A DNA stretch of 46,934 nt from Mycolicibacterium canariasense (GCF_002101555.1 NZ_LQOL01000078.1:1-46934), one strand, 5' to 3'; positions 22,838 through 32,000 are shown, counted from the first letter of the stretch. The notes: a model not told the origin generated them from the letters alone. Program-made: numbers and translations.

Positions 22838-24343
22838 TCAGTAGTCGGCGGCGGCGAGTTCGATCGCCATCGCCAGCCGCTTGCCGGGATCATCGAGGTC
22901 GACGGTGGTTACCTCGGCCATCTTGCGCAGCCGGTAGCGGATCGTGTTCTCGTGCACACCCAGCTCGGCGCCGGCCCGCGCCGGGTCGCCCTGGGCCGCC
23001 AGCCAGGCCCGCAAGGTGGCGACATACGGGGTGCCGTGCACGTGGTCGTGATCGATCAGTTCGGCAACCGGACCGCGCCGCGGGCCGCGCCCGGCGGCGG
23101 CCGCCGCGCGTAACCGCCGCAGCACCAGGGCGTCCCACGATTCGTCGTAGGCGGGCGGCGGTCCGCCGGCCGCACCGGCCTCGTGCAGGGCCAGGCACTC
23201 GTCGGCCTCCGACCGGGCCGCGGCCAAGTCCGTGGCGTCCGCGGGCCCGCTGATCCCGGCCAGCACCGTGCTGCGCTCGGGTAACGCGGCCCGCAGGGCG
23301 GCCAGCCACTGCCGTGCCCCGTCCACCGTCTCGCCCGGCAGCACGGTGTACACCGTGTTGTCCGCCAGCGCGCTGCGGCCGGGCCGCGACCAGCCGAAGC
23401 CGGCGGTCGCCTGCTCGAAGGCGACCAGCAGGGCGGTGTGCCGGTCCGGTTCCAGCCGGGCGCGCAGCGCGATGACACGCAACGGGCCGGGCGGCAGGCC
23501 GACCCGGCTGGCGACCGTCGTCGCCTCGGTGCTGCCGTCGAGCAGCCGCAACACCGAGTCGGACTCGACCTGGCGTTCCAGGTCGGCGCTGGCTCGCGAC
23601 CGCAGCAGGTGCAGCGCGACCACCCGGGCACCGTCGACCAGGGCCGCGCGCGCCGCCCCCTCCAATTCCGCGGGGCAGCTCACCCACACCGACCCCAGCA
23701 ACTCGCGCCCTACCCGGGCCGCCGCCATCATGCGCCCCGTCATGCCGTGCTCGGGATCGGACGCGATGAACAGCGGCTCGTCGGAGTCGGCGAGGTGTGC
23801 GAATACTCCCCGGCGGGTCAGGGCGGCGTGCAGCTCGGCGGGCTGCTGCCTGCGCAGGATGGTCTGCACCCGGGCCTCGTCGGCATCCTGTTGCATGCGC
23901 GAGTACGCCAGGCACTGCGCGTGCCGGTCCTCGATCACCACGGCCCCGCCGATCGCCGCTGCCAGGCTGTCCGCGAGGGCGAACAGATCCGTTGGGCCGC
24001 GACCTGATTCGGTTTCGCGGCCTTCCAGCACCAGCCCGTACACCACGCCGGCCAGCTCACTCCACGGCAGCGTCGGGTCCACCAGCAGCACCGCGACTCC
24101 GTCGGGCGGCTCGGCCTGGGTATCCGGTTGGTCGGACCGCACCAGGACCACCGCCGCCTTCGCCACGGCGGCCCAGTCCAGCGCCTCGGACACCGAGGTG
24201 GCGCCCAGGGCCAGCAGCACGTCACCGGTGACCGCTTCTGGCACCACGACGCTACGCAGCTCGGTTGACCGCGGCACGCCGCACAGCCGGGCCGCGACAC
24301 CGTACCCGCCCACCACGTTCACCAGGCGATCCAAACTGATCAC
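22838..24343 (-). CDS. PucR/CdaR family transcriptional regulator
   Basis: A 501-residue regulator. The N-terminal PucR-type sensory domain (about 1-130) is followed by a GGDEF-like middle region and a C-terminal HTH_30 domain (LRAWLAAQGDPARAGAELGVHENTIRYRLRKMAEV; about 430-490). Such proteins respond to small metabolites and often control adjacent transport genes. It starts at GTG 24343 and is divergent from uspA with only 22 bases between, so control of uspABC is likely but not shown. An effector cannot be inferred. Confidence 0.87.
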   Translation of the reverse strand: MISLDRLVNVVGGYGVAARLCGVPRSTELRSVVVPEAVTGDVLLALGATSVSEALDWAAVAKAAVVLVRSDQPDTQAEPPDGVAVLLVDPTLPWSELAGVVYGLVLEGRETESGRGPTDLFALADSLAAAIGGAVVIEDRHAQCLAYSRMQQDADEARVQTILRRQQPAELHAALTRRGVFAHLADSDEPLFIASDPEHGMTGRMMAAARVGRELLGSVWVSCPAELEGAARAALVDGARVVALHLLRSRASADLERQVESDSVLRLLDGSTEATTVASRVGLPPGPLRVIALRARLEPDRHTALLVAFEQATAGFGWSRPGRSALADNTVYTVLPGETVDGARQWLAALRAALPERSTVLAGISGPADATDLAAARSEADECLALHEAGAAGGPPPAYDESWDALVLRRLRAAAAAGRGPRRGPVAELIDHDHVHGTPYVATLRAWLAAQGDPARAGAELGVHENTIRYRLRKMAEVTTVDLDDPGKRLAMAIELAAADY

Positions 24344-24365
24344 GACCGCAGCTTAGGCTGACGAC

Positions 24366-25250
24366 ATGAGCACAACGGGAGCGCGGCGGCCGCGACGCTC
24401 CACCGTACTGGGGTACGCGCTGGTAGCGCCGAGCCTGTTCGGGGTACTGACCTTCCTGTTGTTGCCGATGCTGGTGGTCGCCTGGCTGAGCCTGTACCGC
24501 TGGGACCTACTGGGCCCGATTCGCTTTGTCGGCCTGGACAATTGGCAGTCGGTGCTGACCGATCCGTCGTTCGCCACGTCGTTGTTGGTGACGGTGGCGT
24601 TCATCGCGATGGTGGTGCCCACCCAGACCGTGTTGGGTCTGGCCGCCGGCGCCATGCTCGCCCGCGGGCTGCCCGGCACCGGATTCCTGCGGACGCTCTA
24701 TGTGCTGCCCTGGATCTGTGCGCCGCTGGCCATCGCGGTGCTGTGGCGCTGGATCCTGTCCCCCACCGACGGCGCGCTCAGCACCGTCACCGGACGCCAC
24801 ATCGAGTGGCTCACCGATCCGGGCCTGGCGTTGCCGGTGGTCTCGGCGGTGACGGTGTGGACCAATGTCGGTTACGTGTCGCTGTTCTTCCTCGCCGGCA
24901 TCCTGGCCATCCCGCGGGATGTGCACGCCGCCGCCCGCACCGACGGCGCCACCGACTGGCAGCGGTTCCGGTACATCACGCTGCCGATGCTGCGGCCCAC
25001 CCTGTATTTCGTGTCGGTGACCGGGGTGGTGAGTGCGGCGCAGGTGTTCGACACCGTGTATGCCCTGACCGGAGGGGGTCCGCAGGGCCGCACCGACCTT
25101 GTCGCACACCGCATCTACGCCGAGGCCTTCGGCGCGGCCAGCATGGGGCGGGCCGCGGTGATGGCGGCCGTCCTGTTCGTGCTGCTGGTCGGTGTGACGC
25201 TGGCGCAGCATTTCTACTTCCGCAGCCGGGTGAGCTATGACCTTACGTAA
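24366..25250 (+). CDS. uspA: sugar ABC transporter permease UspA
   Basis: A 294-residue inner-membrane permease of the MalF/UgpA type, homologous to Rv2316. Six hydrophobic segments are visible, beginning with YALVAPSLFGVLTFLLLPML. The cytoplasmic EAA loop, which docks the ATPase, reads AARTDGATDWQRFRYITLPML. The uspA stop lies inside the uspB start by 14 bases. The M. tuberculosis system is reported to bind amino sugars; the substrate here is inferred from that family. No ATPase gene accompanies it. Confidence 0.9.
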   Translation: MSTTGARRPRRSTVLGYALVAPSLFGVLTFLLLPMLVVAWLSLYRWDLLGPIRFVGLDNWQSVLTDPSFATSLLVTVAFIAMVVPTQTVLGLAAGAMLARGLPGTGFLRTLYVLPWICAPLAIAVLWRWILSPTDGALSTVTGRHIEWLTDPGLALPVVSAVTVWTNVGYVSLFFLAGILAIPRDVHAAARTDGATDWQRFRYITLPMLRPTLYFVSVTGVVSAAQVFDTVYALTGGGPQGRTDLVAHRIYAEAFGAASMGRAAVMAAVLFVLLVGVTLAQHFYFRSRVSYDLT

Positions 25251-26049
25251 CACCCTGATCCACGCGGGGCTGGCGGTGGGGGCGCTGATCACCTTGGTGC
25301 CGTTCCTGCTGGGGCTGATGACGTCGTTCACCTCGGCCCGGCAGTTCAATACCGGCTCACCGCTGTCGTTCCCGGCTCCGCCGACACTGACCAACTACGC
25401 CGCACTCGGGGATGCCGGGTTCGGGCGCGCTCTGGTGGTCACCGCGCTGGTGACCGCCACCGTGCTGCTGGGCCAGTTGACGTTCTCGGTGCTGGCCGCC
25501 TACGCCTTCGCGCGGCTGAGCTTCCCGGGCCGGGACGCGTTGTTCTGGGTGTACCTGGCGACGCTGATGGTGCCGGCCACCGTGACGGTGGTGCCGCTGT
25601 ACCTGATGATGGCCGAGACCGGCCTGCGAAACACGTTCTGGGCGTTGGTGTTGCCGTTCCTGTTCGGCTCCCCGTACGCGATCTTCCTGTTGCGGGAACA
25701 CTTCCGCGGCATCCCCACCGACCTGATCCACGCCGCGCGGCTGGACGGCGCCACCACCCTCGACGTGCTGGTGCATGTCGTGATCCCGGCCAGCCGGCCG
25801 ATCCTGGCGACGCTGGCGATGATCACGGTGGTGTCGCAGTGGAACAACTTCATGTGGCCGCTGGTGATCACCAGTGGCCCGCGGTGGCAGGTGCTGACGG
25901 TCGCGACGGCGGGCCTGCAGTCCCGCTACGACGCCCAGTGGACGGTGGTGATGGCGGCAACGACGGTGGCGGTCGTGCCGCTGCTGGCGCTGTTCGTGGT
26001 GCTGGGCCGGCAGCTGGTCCGCTCGATCGTGGTGACGGGGCTGAAATGA
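25237..26049 (+). CDS. uspB: sugar ABC transporter permease UspB
   Basis: A 270-residue permease of the MalG/UgpE type, homologous to Rv2317. It has six membrane helices with the EAA loop AARLDGATTLDVLVHVVIPAS before the last two. It partners UspA. The start overlaps uspA by 14 bases and the stop overlaps uspC as ATGA, so the three genes are translationally coupled. Confidence 0.9.
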   Translation: MTLRNTLIHAGLAVGALITLVPFLLGLMTSFTSARQFNTGSPLSFPAPPTLTNYAALGDAGFGRALVVTALVTATVLLGQLTFSVLAAYAFARLSFPGRDALFWVYLATLMVPATVTVVPLYLMMAETGLRNTFWALVLPFLFGSPYAIFLLREHFRGIPTDLIHAARLDGATTLDVLVHVVIPASRPILATLAMITVVSQWNNFMWPLVITSGPRWQVLTVATAGLQSRYDAQWTVVMAATTVAVVPLLALFVVLGRQLVRSIVVTGLK

Positions 26050-27356
26050 GGCTGCGGTTCTCCACCTGGGTGGCCGCCGGCGTCACCGTGGCCGGGGCGC
26101 TGCTGCTGGTCGCCGGACTGCTGTTGGGCCGGACCTCCGACTCCGGGAAGACGGTGATCACCGTGCGGCTGTGGGACGAGCAGGTGGCGGCGGCCTACCG
26201 GCAGTCCTTCGCCGAATTCTCCCGCCGCCACCCCGATATCGCGGTGCGGGTCAACGTGGTCGCCTACGCGAACTACTTCACCACCCTGCGCACCGATGTC
26301 GCGGGCGGCGGAGCCGACGACATCTTCTGGTTGTCCAACGCCTACTTCGCCGGCTACGCGGACAACGGAAAGCTGACGCCGATCGTCCCTTCGCCCGACT
26401 GGGATGCGGCCACCATCGCGCAGTTCACCCGCAACGGAACGCTCTGGGGGGTACCGCAACTCACCGACGCCGGGATCGCGGTGTATTACAACGCCGACCT
26501 GCTGCAGGCCGCCGGGGTCGATCCGGCCACGTTGGACGGCCTGCGCTGGTCCCCCGGCGCGGACGACACGTTGCGGCAATTGTTGGTCCGGCTCACCGTG
26601 GACCAGTCCGGGAACCGGCCCGACAGCCCGGCGTTCGACCCGCGCCGGATCCGGCAATGGGGGTACAACGCCGCCAACGACATGCAGGGCATCTACCTCA
26701 ACTTCATCGGGTCGGCCGGCGGCAGCTTCGCCGACGGGGACCGGTTCACCTTCGCCAACGACGCAGCCGCCCGGGCGTTCGCGTACCTGGTACGGCTGAT
26801 CAACACCGACCATGTCGCACCGTCGGCCGCCGACACCAACGGCAACGGCGACTTCTCCCGCAACCAGTTCCTGGCCGGGCGGATGGCGCTGTTCCAGTCA
26901 GGCACCTACAACCTGGCGACCGTCGCGACGCAGGCGCCGTTCCGGTGGGGTGTGGCGATGCTGCCCATCGGACCGGCCGGGCGGGTCAGCGTGACCAACG
27001 GGATTGCGGCGGCAGCGAACTCGGCCACCCGGCATCCCGCGGCGGTACGCGAGGTGCTGGCCTGGATGGGCAGCCGCGAGGGTAACGCCTTCCTGGGGGT
27101 CGACGGCGCCGCGGTCCCGGCCGTACTGAGTGCGCAGCCGGTGTACTTCGAGCACTGGCGGCGCCGCGGGGTCGACGTGGGGCCGTTCTTCTCGGTGCTG
27201 AACGGACCGCGGATCGAAGCCCCCGGTGGTGCCGGATTCGCCGCGGGTTATCAAGCGCTGCAGCCCTATTTCGACGAGATGTTCCTGGGCCGGCTCGCCG
27301 TGCCCGACGCGCTGACGCAGGCCGAGCGGGCGGCGAACACCGCCGCCGCGCGCTAA
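26046..27356 (+). CDS. uspC: sugar-binding protein UspC
   Basis: A 436-residue extracellular solute-binding protein (family 1), homologous to Rv2318. A hydrophobic N-terminus (about 8-30) leads to a two-lobed binding domain with VRLWDEQVAAAYRQSFAEF, NGTLWGVPQLTDAGIAVYYN, GRMALFQSGTYN and NGIAAAANSATRHPAAVREV. No cysteine is found near the signal end, so the usual lipobox is absent. It may be held by an uncleaved helix, or released. It captures sugar for UspAB. The last bases overlap the convergent EcfT gene stop. Confidence 0.9.
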   Translation: MRLRFSTWVAAGVTVAGALLLVAGLLLGRTSDSGKTVITVRLWDEQVAAAYRQSFAEFSRRHPDIAVRVNVVAYANYFTTLRTDVAGGGADDIFWLSNAYFAGYADNGKLTPIVPSPDWDAATIAQFTRNGTLWGVPQLTDAGIAVYYNADLLQAAGVDPATLDGLRWSPGADDTLRQLLVRLTVDQSGNRPDSPAFDPRRIRQWGYNAANDMQGIYLNFIGSAGGSFADGDRFTFANDAAARAFAYLVRLINTDHVAPSAADTNGNGDFSRNQFLAGRMALFQSGTYNLATVATQAPFRWGVAMLPIGPAGRVSVTNGIAAAANSATRHPAAVREVLAWMGSREGNAFLGVDGAAVPAVLSAQPVYFEHWRRRGVDVGPFFSVLNGPRIEAPGGAGFAAGYQALQPYFDEMFLGRLAVPDALTQAERAANTAAAR

Positions 27357-28174
27357 CTGGTGGCCAGGAACGTGAACGCTTCCAGGTAACCGGCCAGCCC
27401 GCATACCACGGCGATGGCCGCCAGCGCGACATAGTCGGCGGCGTGCGGGCGCGACGGATAGGCCGAGATCTGGCCCGCGCCACCACGCGCGGTGATCGCA
27501 TCGCCCATCTCGTCGGCGCGGCGCAGTGACACCGTGACCGCGGCGGCCAGCAAGTCGACCAGTTCGGCGGCCCACTGCTTGCGGCGGGCACGCCGGGACT
27601 CGGGCCGCTCGCGGGGCCGCAGCCGGCGGGCGGCGTAGAGCACGCTGAACTCGTCGATCAACATCGGAAACGCCCGCAGCGCCAACGCCAGGGTGACCGC
27701 CCAGTCGTCCACGGGTAGCCGGAACAGTCGCAGCGGCCGGCCCAGCGTCGAGACCGCGGGGGCGACCTCGGCGACGTTGGTGGTCCACGACACCAGCGCG
27801 CCGAGCCCGAGCAACACCAACGCCACCGCCGTGATGCGCAGGAAGTTCAGCAGCCCGCCCAGGCCGAATTCCGTTCCGGCGACGGTGAGATACGGCTCGC
27901 CCGCCGCGAAGGCGGCGGTCACCCCGCCGAGCGCGACGATCAGCCACAGCGCGGCGGGAACCGAGGGCACCGCGCCCCGCGGGATGCGGGCCAACACGGC
28001 GGTCACCAGGACCACCACGGCGACGAAGGCGATGGGCACCCAGCCGGGATAAAAGGTCAGCAGCACACCGAGCGCGGCCACCGCGATGAGTTTCGTTCCG
28101 GCCCACAGCCGGTGGATCACCGAATCGCCGGGCACCGGCCGCAGCAGCACCACCGGCCGGCGGGGCCCGCTCAC
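27353..28174 (-). CDS. ecfT: ECF transporter membrane subunit EcfT
   Basis: A 273-residue EcfT, homologous to Rv2325c. It has hydrophobic helices (IAVAALGVLLTFYPG, PIAFVAVVVLVTAVL, LRITAVALVLLGLGALV) and the Ala-Arg-Gly signature regions ALRAFPMLIDEF and RADEMGDAITARGG, which couple EcfT to the ATPases. The GTG at 28174 is preferred: it overlaps the EcfA stop as GTGA. A longer frame reaching 28246 would run into EcfA. It forms the transmembrane scaffold of a vitamin/metal-type ECF importer. Confidence 0.87.
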   Translation of the reverse strand: MSGPRRPVVLLRPVPGDSVIHRLWAGTKLIAVAALGVLLTFYPGWVPIAFVAVVVLVTAVLARIPRGAVPSVPAALWLIVALGGVTAAFAAGEPYLTVAGTEFGLGGLLNFLRITAVALVLLGLGALVSWTTNVAEVAPAVSTLGRPLRLFRLPVDDWAVTLALALRAFPMLIDEFSVLYAARRLRPRERPESRRARRKQWAAELVDLLAAAVTVSLRRADEMGDAITARGGAGQISAYPSRPHAADYVALAAIAVVCGLAGYLEAFTFLATS

Positions 28175-30195
28175 GCCGCACCTCCCGAGGCGCTCGACGC
28201 GGCGGGGACCAGTTGTCCGTCGCGCAGGTGCAGCGTCCGCGGGCACAGCTCCTCCAGGCCGTCGAAATCATGCGAGATGACCACGACGGTCAGGCCGTCG
28301 CGGCGCAGCTGCTCGAGCAGACGCAGCAGGCCGCGGGCGCTGGCGGCGTCCAGGCCGGCCAGCGGTTCGTCGAGAATGATCGCCCGCGGTGACCGCGCCA
28401 GCAGCCCGGCCAGCACCACCCGGCGCATCTGTCCGCCCGAGAGCTGGTCGATACGCCGCGACGCCAGGCTCGCTTCCAGGCCGACTGCGGCCAGGGCCGC
28501 TTCCACCCTGGCCCGCTCACGTGCGGAAAATCCGGCGGCCGAGGCGATCTCGCGGTCGACGCGGCCGCGCATGAGTTGCAGCCGGGCGGCCTGGAAGGAC
28601 AGCGCCACCGCGCCGACCTGCTCGGACACCGGGCGACCGTCGAGCAGGCAACTGCCGGTGGTCGGTACCGTGAGCCCGGCCATGATCCAGGCCAGCGTCG
28701 ATTTGCCGGATCCGTTGAGACCGTGGATCAGCACGCCGTCGCCCTCGTTGACCACCAGGTCGATATCGCGCAATGCGCTGTTCTCCCACGGGGTGCCGGC
28801 GGCATACCGGTGGCCCACCCCACGCAGTTCCAGTACCGGGGTGTCGCCGTGAGGGGCCGCGGCACCCCTGGGCACCGTCGCCGCCTGCACCATCTCCGAA
28901 CCGCCGGCCAGGTTGACGGCGCGGTCGGCGGCCTCGGCTTCCTCGTTGTAGTGGGTGATGTGCACCAGCGACATCTGGTGGTTGCGGGTCAGCCCGGTCA
29001 GCACGGCCATCAGGCCGTCGCGCCCATGCTGATCCACCATGCTGGTGATCTCGTCGGCGATCATCAGCGCGGGTTCGCGGGCCAGCGCGGCGGCCACGGC
29101 CAGGCGTTGCAGTTCGCCGCCGGACAGGCCGCCGGTGTCCCGTTCGGCCAGCCCGTCCAGGCCGACCTCGGCGAGCAGCCGCGGCACGTCGGTCTCGGTG
29201 CCGGCGGGCAAACCCCACACCACGTCGTCGGCGACCCGGGTACCCAACACCTGACTCTCCGGGTGCTGCATGATCACCGCGGTGCCGCCCGGCGCGCCGA
29301 GACCGACCGCACCCGGCCGCTCGACGGTGCCGGCGGTCGGCTCCCGGCCGGCCAGCACCAACATCAACGTGGTCTTGCCCGAGCCGTTGGCACCGGTGAT
29401 CGCCACGTGTTCGCCCAGCTGCACCGTCAGCGATACCGGGCCCAGCGCATTGCGGTCGGTTCCCGGATAGCGGAACACCACGTCGTTCAGCCGCAGCGGC
29501 ACCGGCGCGACGGATCCGGTTTCGGCGGGCACGTCCAGCTTGTGCACATCGGGCACGCCCGCCAGCCGGGTCAGCACCCGCGACAGCGCCCACCAGCCGA
29601 TCAGGCTGACGAACATGATGGCGACGACGCCGTAGCCGCCGATCAGCAACGGCCAGTACCGCAGCGCGGTGGCGAACAGATCGGTCAGCCGGGGCGCGAT
29701 GTCCTCCATGCCGGGGATGCGGCCCAGAATCCGGGCCGTGCCCTCGACGTTGGCCGTCATCGCGTCGAACACCAACTGGCGCAGCCGCGACGCGACGGCC
29801 AGCGCACCCACCACGAGCACGGCGAAAACGGCACCGGCGACCACCGACACCAGCATGGCGGTGGTCAGGCCACGGCCGCGACGTTTCACCGCGCCGGTCA
29901 GTCCGCCGATGTAGGCGCAGTTCAGCACCGTCATCAGGCCGCCCATCCCGGCGATGAGGAAGGCAATGGTGGCCCCGGCGATCGCGGCGGCGATGAGCAC
30001 CTTGAAGCGGTAGCGGTAGGCGAGCAAGCCCATCGGCACGGTGCCCAGCACCGACAGGCCCGCGGCGAATGGGACGACCACCGCGATGATCGCGATGGCC
30101 GCACACAGGGCCGCCATCACCGCGGCCTGCGCCAGCTCGTTCGGTTTCAACGATCCGGCCCGCCGAGGGGTGCGGGTCGGGCCGGTAGCGGGCAT
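28171..30195 (-). CDS. ECF transporter fused S-component-like and twin ATPase protein
   Basis: A 674-residue fusion, homologous to Rv2326c. Residues about 20-215 are a membrane domain of 5-6 helices resembling an ECF substrate-binding (S) subunit. Two ABC ATPase domains follow. The first has Walker A GANGSGKTT (268-276), LSGGE (357-361) and DE 381-382. The second has GLNGSGKST (492-500), LSGGQ (585-589) and DE 609-610. Both ATPases keep the catalytic glutamate. With EcfT, one operon supplies the whole importer. The substrate is unknown. It is divergent from the MarR gene, sharing the 105-base region with the palindrome at 30271-30289. Confidence 0.87.
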   Translation of the reverse strand: MPATGPTRTPRRAGSLKPNELAQAAVMAALCAAIAIIAVVVPFAAGLSVLGTVPMGLLAYRYRFKVLIAAAIAGATIAFLIAGMGGLMTVLNCAYIGGLTGAVKRRGRGLTTAMLVSVVAGAVFAVLVVGALAVASRLRQLVFDAMTANVEGTARILGRIPGMEDIAPRLTDLFATALRYWPLLIGGYGVVAIMFVSLIGWWALSRVLTRLAGVPDVHKLDVPAETGSVAPVPLRLNDVVFRYPGTDRNALGPVSLTVQLGEHVAITGANGSGKTTLMLVLAGREPTAGTVERPGAVGLGAPGGTAVIMQHPESQVLGTRVADDVVWGLPAGTETDVPRLLAEVGLDGLAERDTGGLSGGELQRLAVAAALAREPALMIADEITSMVDQHGRDGLMAVLTGLTRNHQMSLVHITHYNEEAEAADRAVNLAGGSEMVQAATVPRGAAAPHGDTPVLELRGVGHRYAAGTPWENSALRDIDLVVNEGDGVLIHGLNGSGKSTLAWIMAGLTVPTTGSCLLDGRPVSEQVGAVALSFQAARLQLMRGRVDREIASAAGFSARERARVEAALAAVGLEASLASRRIDQLSGGQMRRVVLAGLLARSPRAIILDEPLAGLDAASARGLLRLLEQLRRDGLTVVVISHDFDGLEELCPRTLHLRDGQLVPAASSASGGAA

Positions 30196-30270
30196 TTCAC
30201 GATTCTGCCAGGCGACCCGGGTGCTTCCCGTCGCCGCACTGTGACGGTCCCCACCACCGGCCTCATCATC

Positions 30271-30289
30271 TACATAGTGAATCTATGTA
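30271..30289 (+). promoter_or_regulatory. MarR operator palindrome
   Basis: A perfect 7-bp inverted repeat, TACATAG-TGAAT-CTATGTA, lies 12 bases before the GTG start of the MarR gene. Position, length (19 bp) and AT-rich character fit a MarR-family operator overlapping the promoter. It probably autoregulates the MarR-MFS pair and may also reach the divergent ECF operon. Binding is inferred. Confidence 0.6.
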
Positions 30290-30300
30290 ATCATGGTGGG

Positions 30301-30750
30301 GTGACTCGCCAGGAAACGACCACCGCGTTGGGTGCTGACCTGCTGTCGGTGGTGGCGCGGCTGAACCGGCTGGCCAACCAGCGGGTCCGGATGCCGCTGC
30401 CGTTCGCACAGGCCCGGTTGCTGTCGACGATCGAGGACCAGGGCGCCGCCCGGATCTCCGATCTGGCCGCCATCGACCACTGCTCCCAGCCCACGATGAC
30501 CACCCAGGTGCGCCGCCTGGAGGACGCCGGCATGGTGTCGCGGGTCGGCGACCCCGGTGATGCCCGGGCCGTGCTGATCAGCATCACCGACAAGGGCAGG
30601 GCCACCCTGGCCCGGGTACGCGCCGACCGCGGCGCGGTCATCGACCCGTATCTGAACCACCTCGATGATGCCCAACGGCAGACGTTGACCGACGCGGTCG
30701 TCGTGCTGCGCGAACTGCTGGCGGTCGCGCGTCAGTCCCCCGACGAATAG
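30301..30750 (+). CDS. MarR family transcriptional regulator
   Basis: A 149-residue winged-helix repressor, homologous to Rv2327. The core runs LANQRVRMPLPFAQARLLSTI, then the HTH ARISDLAAIDHCSQPTMTTQV with RRLEDAGMVSRVGDPGDARAVLISITDKG forming recognition helix and wing. C-terminal helices form the dimer interface. The GTG at 30301 follows the TACATAG palindrome. The MFS exporter begins 14 bases after its stop, the usual drug- or metabolite-responsive arrangement. Confidence 0.88.
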   Translation: MTRQETTTALGADLLSVVARLNRLANQRVRMPLPFAQARLLSTIEDQGAARISDLAAIDHCSQPTMTTQVRRLEDAGMVSRVGDPGDARAVLISITDKGRATLARVRADRGAVIDPYLNHLDDAQRQTLTDAVVVLRELLAVARQSPDE

Positions 30751-30764
30751 GAGTTCTCCCCGCC

Positions 30765-32000
30765 ATGTGGCGTCAACCGAAAGCAGTGTGGGCCGTCGCC
30801 TTCGCGTCCGTCGTGGCGTTCATGGGTATCGGCCTGGTGGACCCCATCCTCAAGCCGATCGCCGACAACCTGAACGCCTCGCCGTCGCAGGTGTCGTTGT
30901 TGTTCACCAGCTACATGGCGGTGATGGGCGTGGCCATGCTGATCACCGGCGTGGTGTCCAGCCGGATCGGGCCGAAACGCACGCTGCTGGTGGGGTTGGT
31001 GATCATCATCGCCGGCGCCGGACTGGCCGGGATGAGTGACACCGTGATGGGCATCGTCGGCTGGCGCGCGCTGTGGGGCCTGGGTAACGCGCTGTTCATC
31101 GCGACGGCGCTGGCCACCATCGTCAGCTCCGCGAAAGGCTCGGTGGCACAAGCGATCATCCTCTACGAAGCGGCCCTCGGTCTGGGTATCGCGGTGGGCC
31201 CGCTGGTCGGTGGCGTGCTCGGCGGCATCTCCTGGCGCGGTCCGTTCTTCGGGGTGTCGGTGTTGATGGCGATCGCCTTGGTGGTCACGGCGTTGCTGTT
31301 GCCCGCCACCCCGCCGCCGGCCCGCTCGACCTCGCTGGCCGACCCGTTCCGCGCTCTGCGCCACCGCGGCCTACTCGGTGTGGCCGTCACCGCGCTGCTG
31401 TACAACTTCGGCTTCTTCACCCTGCTGGCCTTCACACCGTTCCCGCTGGATATGGGCGCCCGTGAGATCGGCCTGATCTTCTTCGGCTGGGGTCTGGCGC
31501 TGGCGTTCACGTCGGTGGTGGTGGCCCCGCGGTTGCAACACCGCTTCGGCACGGTGCGGGTGCTGGTGCTCAATCTGCTGGCGTTCAGCGTGGTGCTGGC
31601 GGCGATGGCGGTCTGGACCGATCACAAGGCGGTGCTGGCCGCGGGCGTGGTGGTGGCCGGTCTGTTCATCGGCATCAACAACACCTTGATCACCGAAACC
31701 GTCATGAAAGCCGCACCGGCGGGCAGGAGCGCAGCGACCCGGGGAATCGAACCGGTGGAGAGAGGCGTGGCGTCGGCGGCCTACAGCTTCCTGCGGTTCG
31801 GCGGTGCCGCGGTGGCGCCCTGGCTGGCCGGGGTGCTGGGTGAACAGGTCAGCGCGCATCTGCCGTTCTGGGTGGGCGCGGGGGCCGTCGTGGCCGCGGC
31901 CGTGGTTTTGTTCGGCACGCGCGGTCACCTCGCCGGGGTCGACGCACCGGAGAGCGACCTCGATCAGGCCGAGGCGATCACCGTCGGCTCGGACAGCTGA
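30765..32000 (+). CDS. MFS efflux transporter
   Basis: A 411-residue, 12-helix major facilitator, probably a drug or metabolite exporter given the MarR partner. The N-half reads VVAFMGIGLVDPILKPIADNL with the motif A region GVVSSRIGPKRTLLVG and the motif C-like ALGLGIAVGPLVGGVLG. An unusual in-frame stretch, AGRSAATRGIEP, interrupts the loop between VMKAAP and VERGVASAAYSF. It matches a 36-base insert (31719-31754). GGAG precedes the ATG by about 10 bases. Confidence 0.87.
   Translation: MWRQPKAVWAVAFASVVAFMGIGLVDPILKPIADNLNASPSQVSLLFTSYMAVMGVAMLITGVVSSRIGPKRTLLVGLVIIIAGAGLAGMSDTVMGIVGWRALWGLGNALFIATALATIVSSAKGSVAQAIILYEAALGLGIAVGPLVGGVLGGISWRGPFFGVSVLMAIALVVTALLLPATPPPARSTSLADPFRALRHRGLLGVAVTALLYNFGFFTLLAFTPFPLDMGAREIGLIFFGWGLALAFTSVVVAPRLQHRFGTVRVLVLNLLAFSVVLAAMAVWTDHKAVLAAGVVVAGLFIGINNTLITETVMKAAPAGRSAATRGIEPVERGVASAAYSFLRFGGAAVAPWLAGVLGEQVSAHLPFWVGAGAVVAAAVVLFGTRGHLAGVDAPESDLDQAEAITVGSDS
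31719..31754 (+). repeat. 36-base in-frame insertion in the MFS gene
   Basis: Thirty-six bases, GCGGGC through GAACCG, lie between two ACCG tetranucleotides inside the MFS gene. Removing them joins VMKAAP to VERGVASAAYSF, the expected uninterrupted family sequence. The inner motif GAGCGCAGCGACCCGGGGAAT resembles short GC-rich repeats I recall scattered in mycobacterial genomes. The insertion is inferred from the family pattern, not from an alignment. Confidence 0.4.

Noticed and set aside
28576..30300. Long plus-strand open frame antisense to the ECF ATPase gene, running into the MarR gene
   Set aside because: Only the last 149 codons (from GTG 30301) resemble a protein family; the upstream part is a shadow of the ABC protein.
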